Assembly: GCF_029029525.1 (NCBI RefSeq)
Contig: NZ_JAKJSC010000001.1
Coordinates: 2,578,987 to 2,642,986 of the forward strand
Length of the DNA stretch: 64,000 nucleotides
Direction of reading: 5' to 3'
Source: Labilibaculum sp. DW002
Lineage (GTDB): Bacteria > Bacteroidota > Bacteroidia > Bacteroidales > Marinifilaceae
Position 1 is the first letter of the stretch; each line of letters begins with the position of its first letter. The notes beneath the pieces were generated by a model. It did not search any database and was not told the origin of the DNA. It saw only the letters and a program-made list of their open reading frames with translations. The translations under genes were made by a program, and so were the position numbers. Of the stretch, positions 52,360 to 63,100 are shown in pieces.

Positions 52360-53013
52360 ATGGTGCATACTATTGGGGACAACAATTCCCTTTTCAACCA
52401 ATTTATAGCTGAAATTCGCGACGTAAATGTTCAAAATGATCCTTTACGATTCAGAAGAAACCTAGAAAGAGTGGGTGAAATCTTTGCTTATGAAATCAGC
52501 AAAACTTTTAATTACTCTGAAAAAGACGTTCAAACTCCGCTTGGAATTGCAAAAACAAATCTTGCTGAAGATGAGGTTGTTGTTGCTTCTATTCTTAGAG
52601 CTGGTTTACCATTGCACAATGGTTTATTAAACTACTTCGATCGTTCTGAGAATGCATTCATTTCTGCTTACCGTAATTATAACGAAGATGGTGAATTCGA
52701 AATTAAATTCGAATACATTGCGTCTCCTTCTATTGATGGTAAAGTTGTAATTTTAGCAGATCCGATGCTTGCAACAGGTTCATCTATGGAGTTAGCATAT
52801 AAAGCTATACTTACAAAAGGAACACCAAAGCATGTTCACATTGTTTCTATTATTGCCAGTACAGAAGGTGTTGAATTTGTAAAGGAAAAACTTGCCGGAG
52901 AAAATATTACTTTATGGATGGGTGCAGTTGATCCTGAATTAAACTCTAAATCATACATCATTCCTGGTTGTGGTGATGCCGGAGATTTAGCTTTCGGTTC
53001 GAAATTAGGATAA
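52360..53013 (+). CDS. upp: Uracil phosphoribosyltransferase
   Basis: The enzyme makes UMP from uracil and PRPP in pyrimidine salvage. The product has 217 residues from the ATG at 52360. The frame is open 16 codons further upstream, but that region overlaps the promoter. Motifs are VASILRAGLPLHNGLLNYFD, the PRPP-binding loop (KVVILADPMLATGSSMELAY) and the C-terminal PGCGDAGDLAFG. It is monocistronic, with a terminator shared with folK. Confidence 0.94.
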   Translation: MVHTIGDNNSLFNQFIAEIRDVNVQNDPLRFRRNLERVGEIFAYEISKTFNYSEKDVQTPLGIAKTNLAEDEVVVASILRAGLPLHNGLLNYFDRSENAFISAYRNYNEDGEFEIKFEYIASPSIDGKVVILADPMLATGSSMELAYKAILTKGTPKHVHIVSIIASTEGVEFVKEKLAGENITLWMGAVDPELNSKSYIIPGCGDAGDLAFGSKLG

Positions 53014-53030
53014 AAAATATTTCGATCAAG

Positions 53031-53059
53031 AAATGGCTGTTTGTAACAAACAGCCATTT
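53031..53059. terminator. Bidirectional intrinsic terminator
   Basis: A 13-bp stem (AAATGGCTGTTTG and CAAACAGCCATTT) with a 3-nt loop lies between convergent upp and folK. Confidence 0.87.
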
Positions 53060-53063
53060 TTTT

Positions 53064-53549
53064 TTATTTGTATTTTTTCACTTCCATTTTATCAGGACAA
53101 TCTGCCAATAGTTCTTTAATCGTTTTTCCAATTACCGGATGAACTAAATCCTCTCCTACATCCATCATTGGCATTAAGGCAAACATTCTTTCTTGAATAC
53201 GAGGATGCGGTACTTCCAAACGTTCAGAAGCTATCCTTTCCTCGCCATAAAAAAGGATATCAATATCTATTGTTCTTTCACTATATTGATTCTTTTTGCG
53301 AATTCGTCCCAAGTCCTTCTCTATACTTTGAGTAAGATTCAATATTTCTATAGCTTCCAAGTCCGAATCGAGCACAACAACCTGGTTAAGGAAATTTAAT
53401 TCATGATGGAAACCCCAAGGTTCTGTTTCATAAATTGCTGAAACCTTAACAACAGTTCCAACATCTTTACTCATTTTTTCGATTGCCTCTCGTAAGATCT
53501 GTTCCCGATCGCCAAGATTACCTCCCAACAAAAAATAGACTCTAGTCAT
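53064..53549 (-). CDS. folK: 2-Amino-4-hydroxy-6-hydroxymethyldihydropteridine pyrophosphokinase
   Basis: FolK transfers pyrophosphate from ATP to hydroxymethyl-dihydropterin in folate synthesis. The product has 161 residues, a normal length. Matching motifs are FLLGGNLGDREQIL (N-terminal), the catalytic EPWGFHHELNFLNQVV with conserved Phe/Asn, and the signature DIDILFYGEERI. It is convergent with upp. In other Bacteroidota it often neighbours sppA and lpxK, as it does here. Confidence 0.94.
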   Translation of the reverse strand: MTRVYFLLGGNLGDREQILREAIEKMSKDVGTVVKVSAIYETEPWGFHHELNFLNQVVVLDSDLEAIEILNLTQSIEKDLGRIRKKNQYSERTIDIDILFYGEERIASERLEVPHPRIQERMFALMPMMDVGEDLVHPVIGKTIKELLADCPDKMEVKKYK

Positions 53550-53739
53550 AAATATTCAATTTGATCGGTAAAAGAAACAAAGAAATCCCGAGTATCAAAA
53601 TGTACATCGAAAATTCATATTTTGATCAAAGCAATATCAGCTTATTTAGATATATTTGTTAGAGAGTATATTTACATAAATATTATGCCCTACATTTAAA
53701 TTTGTAGGTTTGATATTGATTACCATTTAAAATTATAAT

Positions 53740-55533
53740 ATGAAAAGTTTCTTCAAATTTACATTTGCTTCAATATTGGGAGTTATTATTGGTGGATTTC
53801 TTCTGCTTTTTTTAGGAATAATGATTATAGCTGGAATAGCATCAAGTGCTGACAAACCGGTTACTGTTAAAGCGAAAAGCATCCTTGAAATCAAGCTAAA
53901 CAATCAATTGGTTGATAGAGGTTCGGACAATCCTCTTGCTGATTTCGACGTTCTTTCAATGAGTCCAACAAAAAACATCGGTTTAAATACAATCCTAAGC
54001 AATATTGAAAAAGCTAAAACGGATGATAAAATAAAGGGAATCTACCTAAACGTATTCGATATTCCTGCCAACTTTGGTGGTTTAGCATCAATTGAAGAGA
54101 TTCGAAATAAACTTAAGGAGTTTAAAACAACAGGAAAGTTTATTGTCAGCTACAATAATATGGGTCATTCACAAAAAGCCTACTATCTAACATCTGTGGC
54201 CGATAGCGTATATTTAAATCCTGAATCGATGTTATTCATACTAGGTATGGGTGGCGAAAGAACTTTCTACAGAAAATTTCTTGAAAAGATTGGCGTTGAA
54301 GCACAGGTTATACGTGTTGGAAAATACAAATCGGCAACCGAGCAATATTTCCGTGATGATATGAGTGACGAAAGTCGTGAGCAAACCATGTCTTACGTTG
54401 GTGCAATGTGGAATCAAATACTTAAGGGCATTTCAGAAGAGCGCAATATAAGCATCGAAAAACTAAATGAACTAATAGATGCAGTAGCTATTAAAAAGGC
54501 AGACGATGCTCTAAAATATGGCTTAATTGATGGCGTTATCTATCAAGATGAAATGAATTCGAAACTAAGAAAATTAGCAGGTTTAGATGAAGATAAAAAA
54601 CTAAGATTGATTAGTTCTTCGAAGTATGCAAAAGCTCCTGATGCGAATTATCAATTTTCTAAAAATAAAATTGCAGTTATTTATGCTAGTGGTGCTATAG
54701 GCTTTGAACAAAGCGAAGATGCTATTGGTCCTGAAATGGCAAATACAATTCGTAAAGCTCGTCGTGATTCATCGATTAAAGCAATTGTTTTAAGAATTAA
54801 CTCTCCAGGTGGAGCTGCTAATGTTTCAGATTTTATATGGAGAGAAGTAAAATTAGCAGCCGAGACAAAACCTGTTATTGCTTCAATGGGTAATGTTGCC
54901 GCTTCTGGTGGATATTATATTGCTTGTCCTGCCGATACAATTGTTGCTGATAACAATACAATTACAGGTTCAATTGGTATCTATGGTTTATTTTTCTCAG
55001 GTGAAGAATTAATAAAGAATAAAGTAGGCTTAACAACCGATTACTACGGAACAAACAAGCATTCTGCCTTTGGAGGAAGCTATCCGTTAATGCTACCAGT
55101 ATCGTCAAGAAAATTTAACAGAACAGAGAAAGAAATTCTTCAAACAGTTATTAACAATGGTTATGACACTTTCTTGAGTAAAGTAGCTGAAGGTAGAAAC
55201 ATGACTACCGAGGCCGTTCACGAAGTAGCACAAGGTAGAGTTTGGAATGCGATGGATGCAAAAGAAATTGGATTAGTTGATGTTCTTGGTGGATTAGAAA
55301 CAGCAATTAATATCGCAAAAGAAAAAGCAGGTATTGAAAACTATAAAATTGTTTCTCTACCAAAAGTTAAGGATCCTGTAGAAGCATTTGTGGAAGAATT
55401 AACTGGTCAAGCGAAAATCAGAATTATGAAACACGAATTGGGTAGTTTTTACAACACTTATGAAAAAACCCAGAATCTTATGCAATTAGGTGGCATACAA
55501 GCTCGTATCCCATATGAAATTGAATTAGACTAA
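53740..55533 (+). CDS. sppA: Signal peptide peptidase SppA (67K type)
   Basis: This inner-membrane serine protease degrades cleaved signal peptides. The product has 597 residues. An N-terminal membrane helix (about 7-32) is followed by two tandem peptidase_S49 domains. The catalytic Lys197 is in RVGKYKSATEQY, and the Ser389 nucleophile is in GNVAASGGYYIA. Both match the Lys-Ser dyad pattern of the E. coli enzyme (K209 and S409), and the length matches the large SppA type. It precedes lpxK with a 267-nt gap and ends at its own terminator. Confidence 0.94.
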   Translation: MKSFFKFTFASILGVIIGGFLLLFLGIMIIAGIASSADKPVTVKAKSILEIKLNNQLVDRGSDNPLADFDVLSMSPTKNIGLNTILSNIEKAKTDDKIKGIYLNVFDIPANFGGLASIEEIRNKLKEFKTTGKFIVSYNNMGHSQKAYYLTSVADSVYLNPESMLFILGMGGERTFYRKFLEKIGVEAQVIRVGKYKSATEQYFRDDMSDESREQTMSYVGAMWNQILKGISEERNISIEKLNELIDAVAIKKADDALKYGLIDGVIYQDEMNSKLRKLAGLDEDKKLRLISSSKYAKAPDANYQFSKNKIAVIYASGAIGFEQSEDAIGPEMANTIRKARRDSSIKAIVLRINSPGGAANVSDFIWREVKLAAETKPVIASMGNVAASGGYYIACPADTIVADNNTITGSIGIYGLFFSGEELIKNKVGLTTDYYGTNKHSAFGGSYPLMLPVSSRKFNRTEKEILQTVINNGYDTFLSKVAEGRNMTTEAVHEVAQGRVWNAMDAKEIGLVDVLGGLETAINIAKEKAGIENYKIVSLPKVKDPVEAFVEELTGQAKIRIMKHELGSFYNTYEKTQNLMQLGGIQARIPYEIELD

Positions 55534-55550
55534 CGAATAGAATACTCGAT

Positions 55551-55583
55551 AAAAAAGATCCTCAACAATTGAGGATCTTTTTT
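55551..55583 (+). terminator. Intrinsic terminator of sppA
   Basis: Arms AAAAAAGATCCTCAA and TTGAGGATCTTTTTT with a 3-nt loop, 17 nt after the sppA stop. Confidence 0.87.
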
Positions 55584-55800
55584 TATATCCATTTTTTAGT
55601 AAAAATGGATTAATAATTTGATGCTATTTCTTATCTTAATAAAATGCTAATGAAAAGCTTTCCTTAGCCATTGCGAAGAAAATTATTATCATAGGAAATA
55701 TTTCTGTATTTTTAGCAGATACAAAACTCAATTCCTAAGCAAGCAATATCAAAATGGTAGAAGGCCTAATGTCAAGTCCTTTTCCCAAATATATGATCAA

Positions 55801-56925
55801 ATGAAGAAACTATCCCCTATACTAAGAAGTCTGCTTATTCCTTTTAGTTTACTATATGGTTTGATCGTATCAATACGAAATCTTTTGTTTGATTTCAACA
55901 TTTTATCCATTACAGAATTTAAAATTCCAATTATATCCGTAGGGAATATCACTGTTGGAGGAACTGGTAAAACTCCTCACATAGAATACCTTATCAACTT
56001 ACTTAAAGATGATTATAAACTTGCAACTCTAAGCAGAGGATACAAGCGTAAATCAAAAGGTTTTCTTCTTGCAGATGAAAAATCAACAACGAATCAGCTT
56101 GGTGACGAACCAATGCAGATCAAAAGAAAATTTCCAGAAATTCTGGTTTCTGTAGACCGAAAAAGAGTTAATGGAGTAAAATCCTTACTCAAATCAGAAA
56201 ATGGTAATAATCTAGATGCTGTATTATTGGATGATGCCTTTCAGCATCGGTCAATAAAAGCTGGTTTATCGGTTCTTTTAATCGATTACAATCGACCAAT
56301 TACTAGAGATTACATCATGCCTTACGGCAGACTAAGAGAAAGTGCTCATGAAAAAGACAGAGCCAATATAATTATTGTGAGTAAGTCTCCAGAGAACATG
56401 ACTCCAATTGAAAGAAGAATAATTGTTAAAGAATTAAATCTTCTGCCTTATCAATCGTTATATTTTACCTGCTTAAATTACGGTAATTTAGAGCCTGTTT
56501 TCGAAGAAGATGCAATCGCAATTAGTGAAGATTGGGCAAATGACAATTCTTCGATTTTATTGGTTACAGGAATTGCCAATCCAAAACCTCTGCGTAAATA
56601 TCTAGAAAATTTTTCAGACACAGTTGAAGAATTAAAATTTCCAGACCATTATGCCTTTGTTCAAAAAGATCTGGATTTAATCCAGCAAAAATACGATCAA
56701 CTCGAAGGAGAAAATAAAATCATTATTACAACAGAAAAGGATGCGACCCGTTTCTTTGACATGCAAATCAGTCAAGATTCCATTAGAAAGCACCTCTTCT
56801 ATATTCCTTTGAGAATAAAGTTCTTAAATGATGATAAATCGATGTTTGATAATCAAATATTGAATTACGTAAGAAAGAATAAACGCACCAGTAATTTGCA
56901 CAATATTAAAACAGACTCTATTTAA
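55801..56925 (+). CDS. lpxK: Tetraacyldisaccharide 4'-kinase
   Basis: LpxK phosphorylates the 4' position of the lipid A disaccharide at the inner membrane. The product has 374 residues. It has an N-terminal membrane-associated helix (1-25), the P-loop VGNITVGGTGKTPHIEY (about 47-63) with the G-G-T-G-K-T motif, and ILLVTGIANPKPL plus the KFPDHYAF region in the C-terminal half. The presence of lipid A genes (lpxK and gmhA) confirms a Gram-negative envelope. A strong terminator follows. Confidence 0.94.
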   Translation: MKKLSPILRSLLIPFSLLYGLIVSIRNLLFDFNILSITEFKIPIISVGNITVGGTGKTPHIEYLINLLKDDYKLATLSRGYKRKSKGFLLADEKSTTNQLGDEPMQIKRKFPEILVSVDRKRVNGVKSLLKSENGNNLDAVLLDDAFQHRSIKAGLSVLLIDYNRPITRDYIMPYGRLRESAHEKDRANIIIVSKSPENMTPIERRIIVKELNLLPYQSLYFTCLNYGNLEPVFEEDAIAISEDWANDNSSILLVTGIANPKPLRKYLENFSDTVEELKFPDHYAFVQKDLDLIQQKYDQLEGENKIIITTEKDATRFFDMQISQDSIRKHLFYIPLRIKFLNDDKSMFDNQILNYVRKNKRTSNLHNIKTDSI

Positions 56926-56929
56926 ATAC

Positions 56930-56957
56930 AAAAGGGGAATCGAAATGATTCCCCTTT
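56930..56957. terminator. Intrinsic terminator of lpxK
   Basis: Arms AAAGGGGAATC and GATTCCCCTTT pair around a 5-nt loop and run into T on the plus strand. The A-tract on the other side may also stop minus-strand transcription from the lamin-tail gene, 160 nt away. Confidence 0.84.
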
Positions 56958-57120
56958 CTTTTTAGCAATAAATTAACCACTACATTAATTAACAGCTATT
57001 CTAAAGTGATCTTATTTAACCCAAAACTTTTTATTTTTTCTTGTTAACACCTTAGATTAAATTAAGATACAAAAATTAACATAAAAATCCAACAATGATT
57101 TTAATTTATTAAACAGTTTG

Positions 57121-60100
57121 TCATTTAAACTTACCTCCTAAAACACATGGTAATTTAAACGAGCTAACATCTCCTTCCAAATTAAACAACTCAATATAAA
57201 CTAAATAAACACCAATAGGTGTTCTCATTTTATTCGATGATAAGCCATCCCAAAACAAAGTATCTTCGTTCGCCAAGTTTACATTTGTCGCTAATTTCCT
57301 CACCTCTACACCAAGAGAATTGTAAATTCTTATCGAGGCTAGATAACCGTCTTCTTTAAGTTTAAAATTTATCATTAAACGGTCATTAATACCGTCATTA
57401 TCTGGCGAAAAGACTTCTGAAGATAGACTAACTTCTGTGGTCTGAAGAGCTGCCTCTTGAAAAACGGAATTTTGCATACCTGGAGAACCAAATCCAATAT
57501 TTTGTGCTGCCGATTGCCAATTGCTTTCCTTATTCGTTTCTACAAAAGGGTCAACTCTTTCTAAGGCAACACCATTAAGTGAAGCCAATAATGCAAAATG
57601 CATTTCCTCATTGTATTCAAAATCGTCAATTATCACTTCTTTTGAACTCAAAACAACCCTTCCCTTTTCATCATTAAAAGACGGTAAAGATTTTGCCTGA
57701 CAAAATACATTCGAATTAGTGGTAAAATAATTTTTGCTGACATTCAAAGTATCATCTGTAATGAGAAAATATTCCTTCGGATGTAAATATTCCATTGAAA
57801 ACGGCAGAGTATCCATCAATTGATAGTTTTCATCTCTTGTACCAAGTTTTACATCCTTTAAGTCAATTATTTTATCAGATACATTCACTATTTCAACGTA
57901 ATCAGATCCGTTAGGATAGGGATTAAAAAGCACTTCATTTATTATCACATCTCCCTCAGCTATTTCATCAGCAACCCAAAATGCATATTGCGTAATTTCA
58001 AGAGAATTACCTCCTAAATCTTTTACCTTCTCAGATATTATTAATTCATATTGCTGATTTACGGACAATGTCTCGGAACAAAACAAATGATATTCAAGTG
58101 GATTGGAATCTTGTTGCTCAATTTTATCAATTGAAGTGTTATCAGATAACTCAAAATTGGCTAAGTCATGCATGGATTGCTCATCCATTGGTTCACTGAA
58201 AACAAGCTCAAGGCAATCCTCATAACGCAAATTGCAGGTTAAAACCAAGGGAGGATCAAGGTCAATATTTACCGAATCTATGGAATTCAACTTTCCAGGA
58301 GTTCCTCCACTCTCATCCATTGAACTACTCCAATTGTTTTGTTGCCAAGCTGTATTGTTAGGATCTATGCGTTCTAATGACCATCCTCCATTTTCCTTCT
58401 CTACAGTTTGATGCCACGCACTAAAGTATTGTATATGATCTAACATTACATTTTCACTAGACTCAATTGTTATGGTACCTTCCGAGTTTGTCAATCCAGA
58501 GAAACCAGTGAGTCCACTAACATTTCCATAATTTTTAAACAGATCAACAGCTGAATTACTGCACAAAATTAGATAAGAATCGGCCTCAACGGTAACTGCA
58601 TCTATGTGCAGATGTTTTCCATTAATTTTCAAAGTCCAATTTCTTATAGAAACTGAATGACTCGTATTATTATACAATTCGATGTATTCGAACTCAGGAA
58701 GACCAACAGACGGGTTCTCATCTGCCATAATCTCATTAATAACAATATCATTGGGATGAACCTCATGCCAAGTAAAATTCAAAATGGTATCCAAAGCATT
58801 ATCACATTCATCTTTTAATCCTGAAATGCTTAGGTTTTGATTCACTCCGTCCTCAAAGGGATTGGAAAAATTAATTTTCAGCTGATCTGATGTTAGCAAT
58901 TCAATTGATGAAACTGAATTATTGGCAAACGTATAATTATCCGTATTTTTCAGAATTAATGTATCCACATATTCACTAAGCGAAAGTAAGACATCAAGTC
59001 TAGATAAAATGCTAAACTCAGAAATTTTGGGTGCAATATTATCAGGGTTGTTTTTGTAAATAGAATTTTCCGCTCCAGGAGTTCCGCAATCACCACTTTC
59101 TGATGCCGCCCAATTCCCATTACGACTGCAAGTATTTAATGGATCAATTCTTTCTAAAGACCAACCTCCATCAGATTTGAATTCATCTTGATACCATGAA
59201 TCGGAATATACTACCCGATCGATTAATACTTCTTCAGCCGATTGAATTTCTATGCTAGTGCCAGAATTTGTCAATCCTGGGAAACTTGTCACACCAAGTA
59301 CATTACCATATTCCGAAAACTGCTCTGCTGCTGTTGTAGAACAAAGAAGTAGGTATTCAAAAGCTGGAATTGAATCTTTTCCTAGAATTACTGTTTTTGA
59401 TCCAACTTTCAATTTCCAATCTTCCACAGAAATTGGATATTCAGTGGTATTATACAATTCGAGATATTCATATTCTGGAAGACCAACAGACGGATTCTCG
59501 TCCGCCATTATTTCATTAATAACAATATCGTATTCCTTGGCAGGAGCAAAATAGTTTAGGTGAAAAGTTTCTTTATCTCGAACTGCTCCTTTTAAATCAC
59601 AGATGTTCAAGATTTCGAATGAATACTCTCCAGTTAATAAGGCTTCTTCAAATTTCAGTATAAGCTCATTATTTGCATCTCCCTTATTCACATCGAAAGA
59701 CGAAAGAGATTGTTCATTCCTTTTCACAATGAAATTCTCTTTGTTTACTAAACTCTCAAAATCAAGATCTTCTGAATAGATCAATTTTATGGAATCTTGT
59801 CCAATAAGATGATGAAACTTGAGGAATGGAGCAGTATTAATGGCTTTAATTTTAAGATCATCAAACCATAAATATCCTGCTCTGGAAGAGGATTCAAAAG
59901 AAAAATCTAAACCTGAAAACCAATCAGCTGAAGTATCATTCACTTCTGAATAAAACTGCCCAGCTCTTAGCCAGTTATCTAGCTCTCCTAACCGATTGTA
60001 AGCCAACTCCCACCTTCCTTCAGGAAAATAATTAACCTGAATTGCAATTGACTCGTTTTCGTTCCAATTCAAATCTGATTCAAACAATAATTTTAGATCT

Positions 60101-63100
60101 TCATCCTTGTTTGCATTCCAAAAACTCAATAAATCTTTTGAACCTTGTAAATTTACACCAACTGAATATTTCTCTGTTAATTTTTCGGGATCAGAATTAT
60201 CCATTAACAAATGAAATACGAATTGATTTCCTGCAGAAGGATCCCAGTCGCCATTTCGAATAATAAACGACCATTGTATTACGCCAGAATTTGGTTTTAA
60301 ATCTGTTAAAGGAATTGAAATATGACTAGAACCAATTTCGGAAGATAAATTGTGTTTTAAGGAATAATCTCCATTTATAGCTTGGTAAGAAGAAGCCTTC
60401 CATGCATCAGTATTCTGCCACAGATTAAGATTGCCAGTTTCAAAATCATCACTGATCTTAAGCTCATCTTCACCCAAAAATATCTTAGCAGTGTCACTTA
60501 CAAGGTTAGCATCAATAATTATTTGAAAATTATCATTACCTGTGTATTGAATCGAATCAAATACAGCAATCCCATTTTCCAGACCCTTAACTTCTTCTGA
60601 TAGTAAAAGCTCTCCTATTTCATTATCTAGAATTAAATTAACATCTTCTTGTGCATCAACATCTATATTTCCATGGGTATCGCATGCTCCTATTCTCAAT
60701 GAGAACTTATCCTGAGAACCTACTATTGCAAAAGGTGCAGCTAAAAAAGCATATTTACTTGCCTGTACTTGAATTTGATATACGCTAGAGCTTAGTTTTG
60801 GCATTTCACTACTTAGTGCTGAACTATTCTCTAAAGTTTTCCATTCATGATCTTCTGAGGGAATTTCAACTTGTAAAGTAGCCAAATCTGATAAATTACC
60901 CTTTCTAAAAAAGATTTCTAAAGTGAGGTTCTTTGAAAGCCCATTGCCAACTTCAACAACTCCCTGCGAAGAAGAAAAGCGAATGTAATCTTCCTCAATA
61001 TCATTTGTTGTCGCGATAAGCTCTCCTGAAGATTTCAGAACAGCTCCTGCAATGTGTTTTTTCCAGTTGAAATAATTTTCTGGATAACTATTATAAAATT
61101 TCAGATTAGACAATGAAGTTGATAACTGATCATGGCTTCCCAAATCAGCTATTTGAAAACTGAAAATAGCTATTGCATTCTGCTGATCGATCGCTAATGG
61201 ATTCAATTCAAGCGATTCTATTGCGTCAGCAGAACTAATCATTGAAGTTCTATCTACTGCTGATATATTATCGCTTAAAATGGTTGGAAAGTAGTCACAT
61301 TCGACCTGTATTGTAAAAATTTCAGCCATTGAATAAACTAAATCACTCCAAACATACTTTACTTCTTTCTTAATCGCATTAAAATTTTCTGATAAGAATT
61401 CACCATTTCCTGTGGCAAGAGAAAGACGAATCTCAGAATCGAAGTCACTATCAACATTTCCAAATCGATCTATTAGTTCAATACCAAGCTCAAACTGCTC
61501 CTGAAAATTTATGAATTTAGGAACATCAGTAAAGTTCATATTTTCAGGTTCTACATTTAATGTGAACTCAGGTCCGAGCAAGTTACTTTCGAAAATGGGC
61601 AGCAAACCACTCCCTTTATCAGAAACTTCCCATTGGGTATGCAAAGAATCAATTGCCATTTGAAAGATTTCCCCATCTATGGTTTTGCCTTTTTTCAGAT
61701 AGCATAAAATAGAATACGCTGCAGTTAATTCACTAGCAACTTCCCGACCTATTTCCGATTCTGAAAATTGAATCGTCAACTCAGAATCATCAACATCTAA
61801 AACGCCATCTAAAACTTCATTATCTCTTTTGATGATAAATTTTTCAATTGATTTTTCCCAATTAACTTGATTTTTATCTGATCCGATCAATCGAATATTT
61901 TTCAATATTGTCGACAAACTATCTTGTCCTGAATCAATAATTGTAAAACGATATACTTCAAGTGCATCCTCTTGTTCTACCCTTAAAGATGAAAAATCCC
62001 TGTTATTGGCATACGAAGAATCTACTGCAACATATGTTTGCCTCGTATTCTTAACCACTATATTATTAGAAATCCACTCTCCTAAAACATTTCCTTTAGC
62101 AGATAAATTAATCGTTTCAACTTCTGAATATTGAAGCGAATCAAAACAAATCTCGCCTTTAACAAATAATTGATTTATTTCATTTTTAGATTCTAACACT
62201 CCTGAACCATTTTTCAGAGATAAACTAACCTCCTCTTCAGCATCAACATCTAAATTATCAAAATTGTCTACAGCCTTTAAAGAGATTGAAAACTGATGAT
62301 TGCGAATAATAGTGTCTTGTAGGTTCGTAAAGCATATTCGTGATGCACTCACATCAATAAGATGAATCTCTGAACTTAGCTTATTGCTCTGCGAAGAAAA
62401 GCCGGAACCAGAATCAAATGTCTTAAAGCCAAGTGCGCTTTCTTTGATATACAACTCAAAATTTTTACCATCAACAATAGGATTAGTGGTATCTAAATAA
62501 ACTCTTAACTCAAACTCCCGACTTGTAGCATTAGGAATGTTAATTTGCCCTTCCAAAAATTCCATCCAAATAGAATCGGCATCATGTTGTACGATATTTG
62601 GTACAATCTCGTTCTCCTCAGAAAATAAATGAATACCACCAATATTATTATTCCAATTCATTCCATTCTCTGGATTTGAATTGTAAAAAGCCATATTAGA
62701 AATTTTAGTTGGTAAATCATCTGTTACTTCAGCAGTTTCTTCAATTTTAAATCGAAAAAATGGAACTGCAACGCTTGGTTCATTTATAGTAGTTTCAATA
62801 TTAATTTTCTCAATCGGACTTTGCGATGCTAAAATCTGTGTAAGCTTATCGCTTTCTGGAATTATAGGTTTTCCGCTAATCAACACATCTTTTATATAAA
62901 CTGCATCTCCAGCATTAGGGTTATTCATCTTCACTAACACTTGCAAATTGCTACCGTTTAGTTCTCCTTGAGAAACAGTAGTATTGCCCCAATTACCAAT
63001 ATTTTCAGGATTTGTTTCAAAAGGTACTTCATCACCTCCATCCAATTTGTAAAAACACTTGATATATTTATTAGCATTGGTAGAACTACCCGTTTCTGCC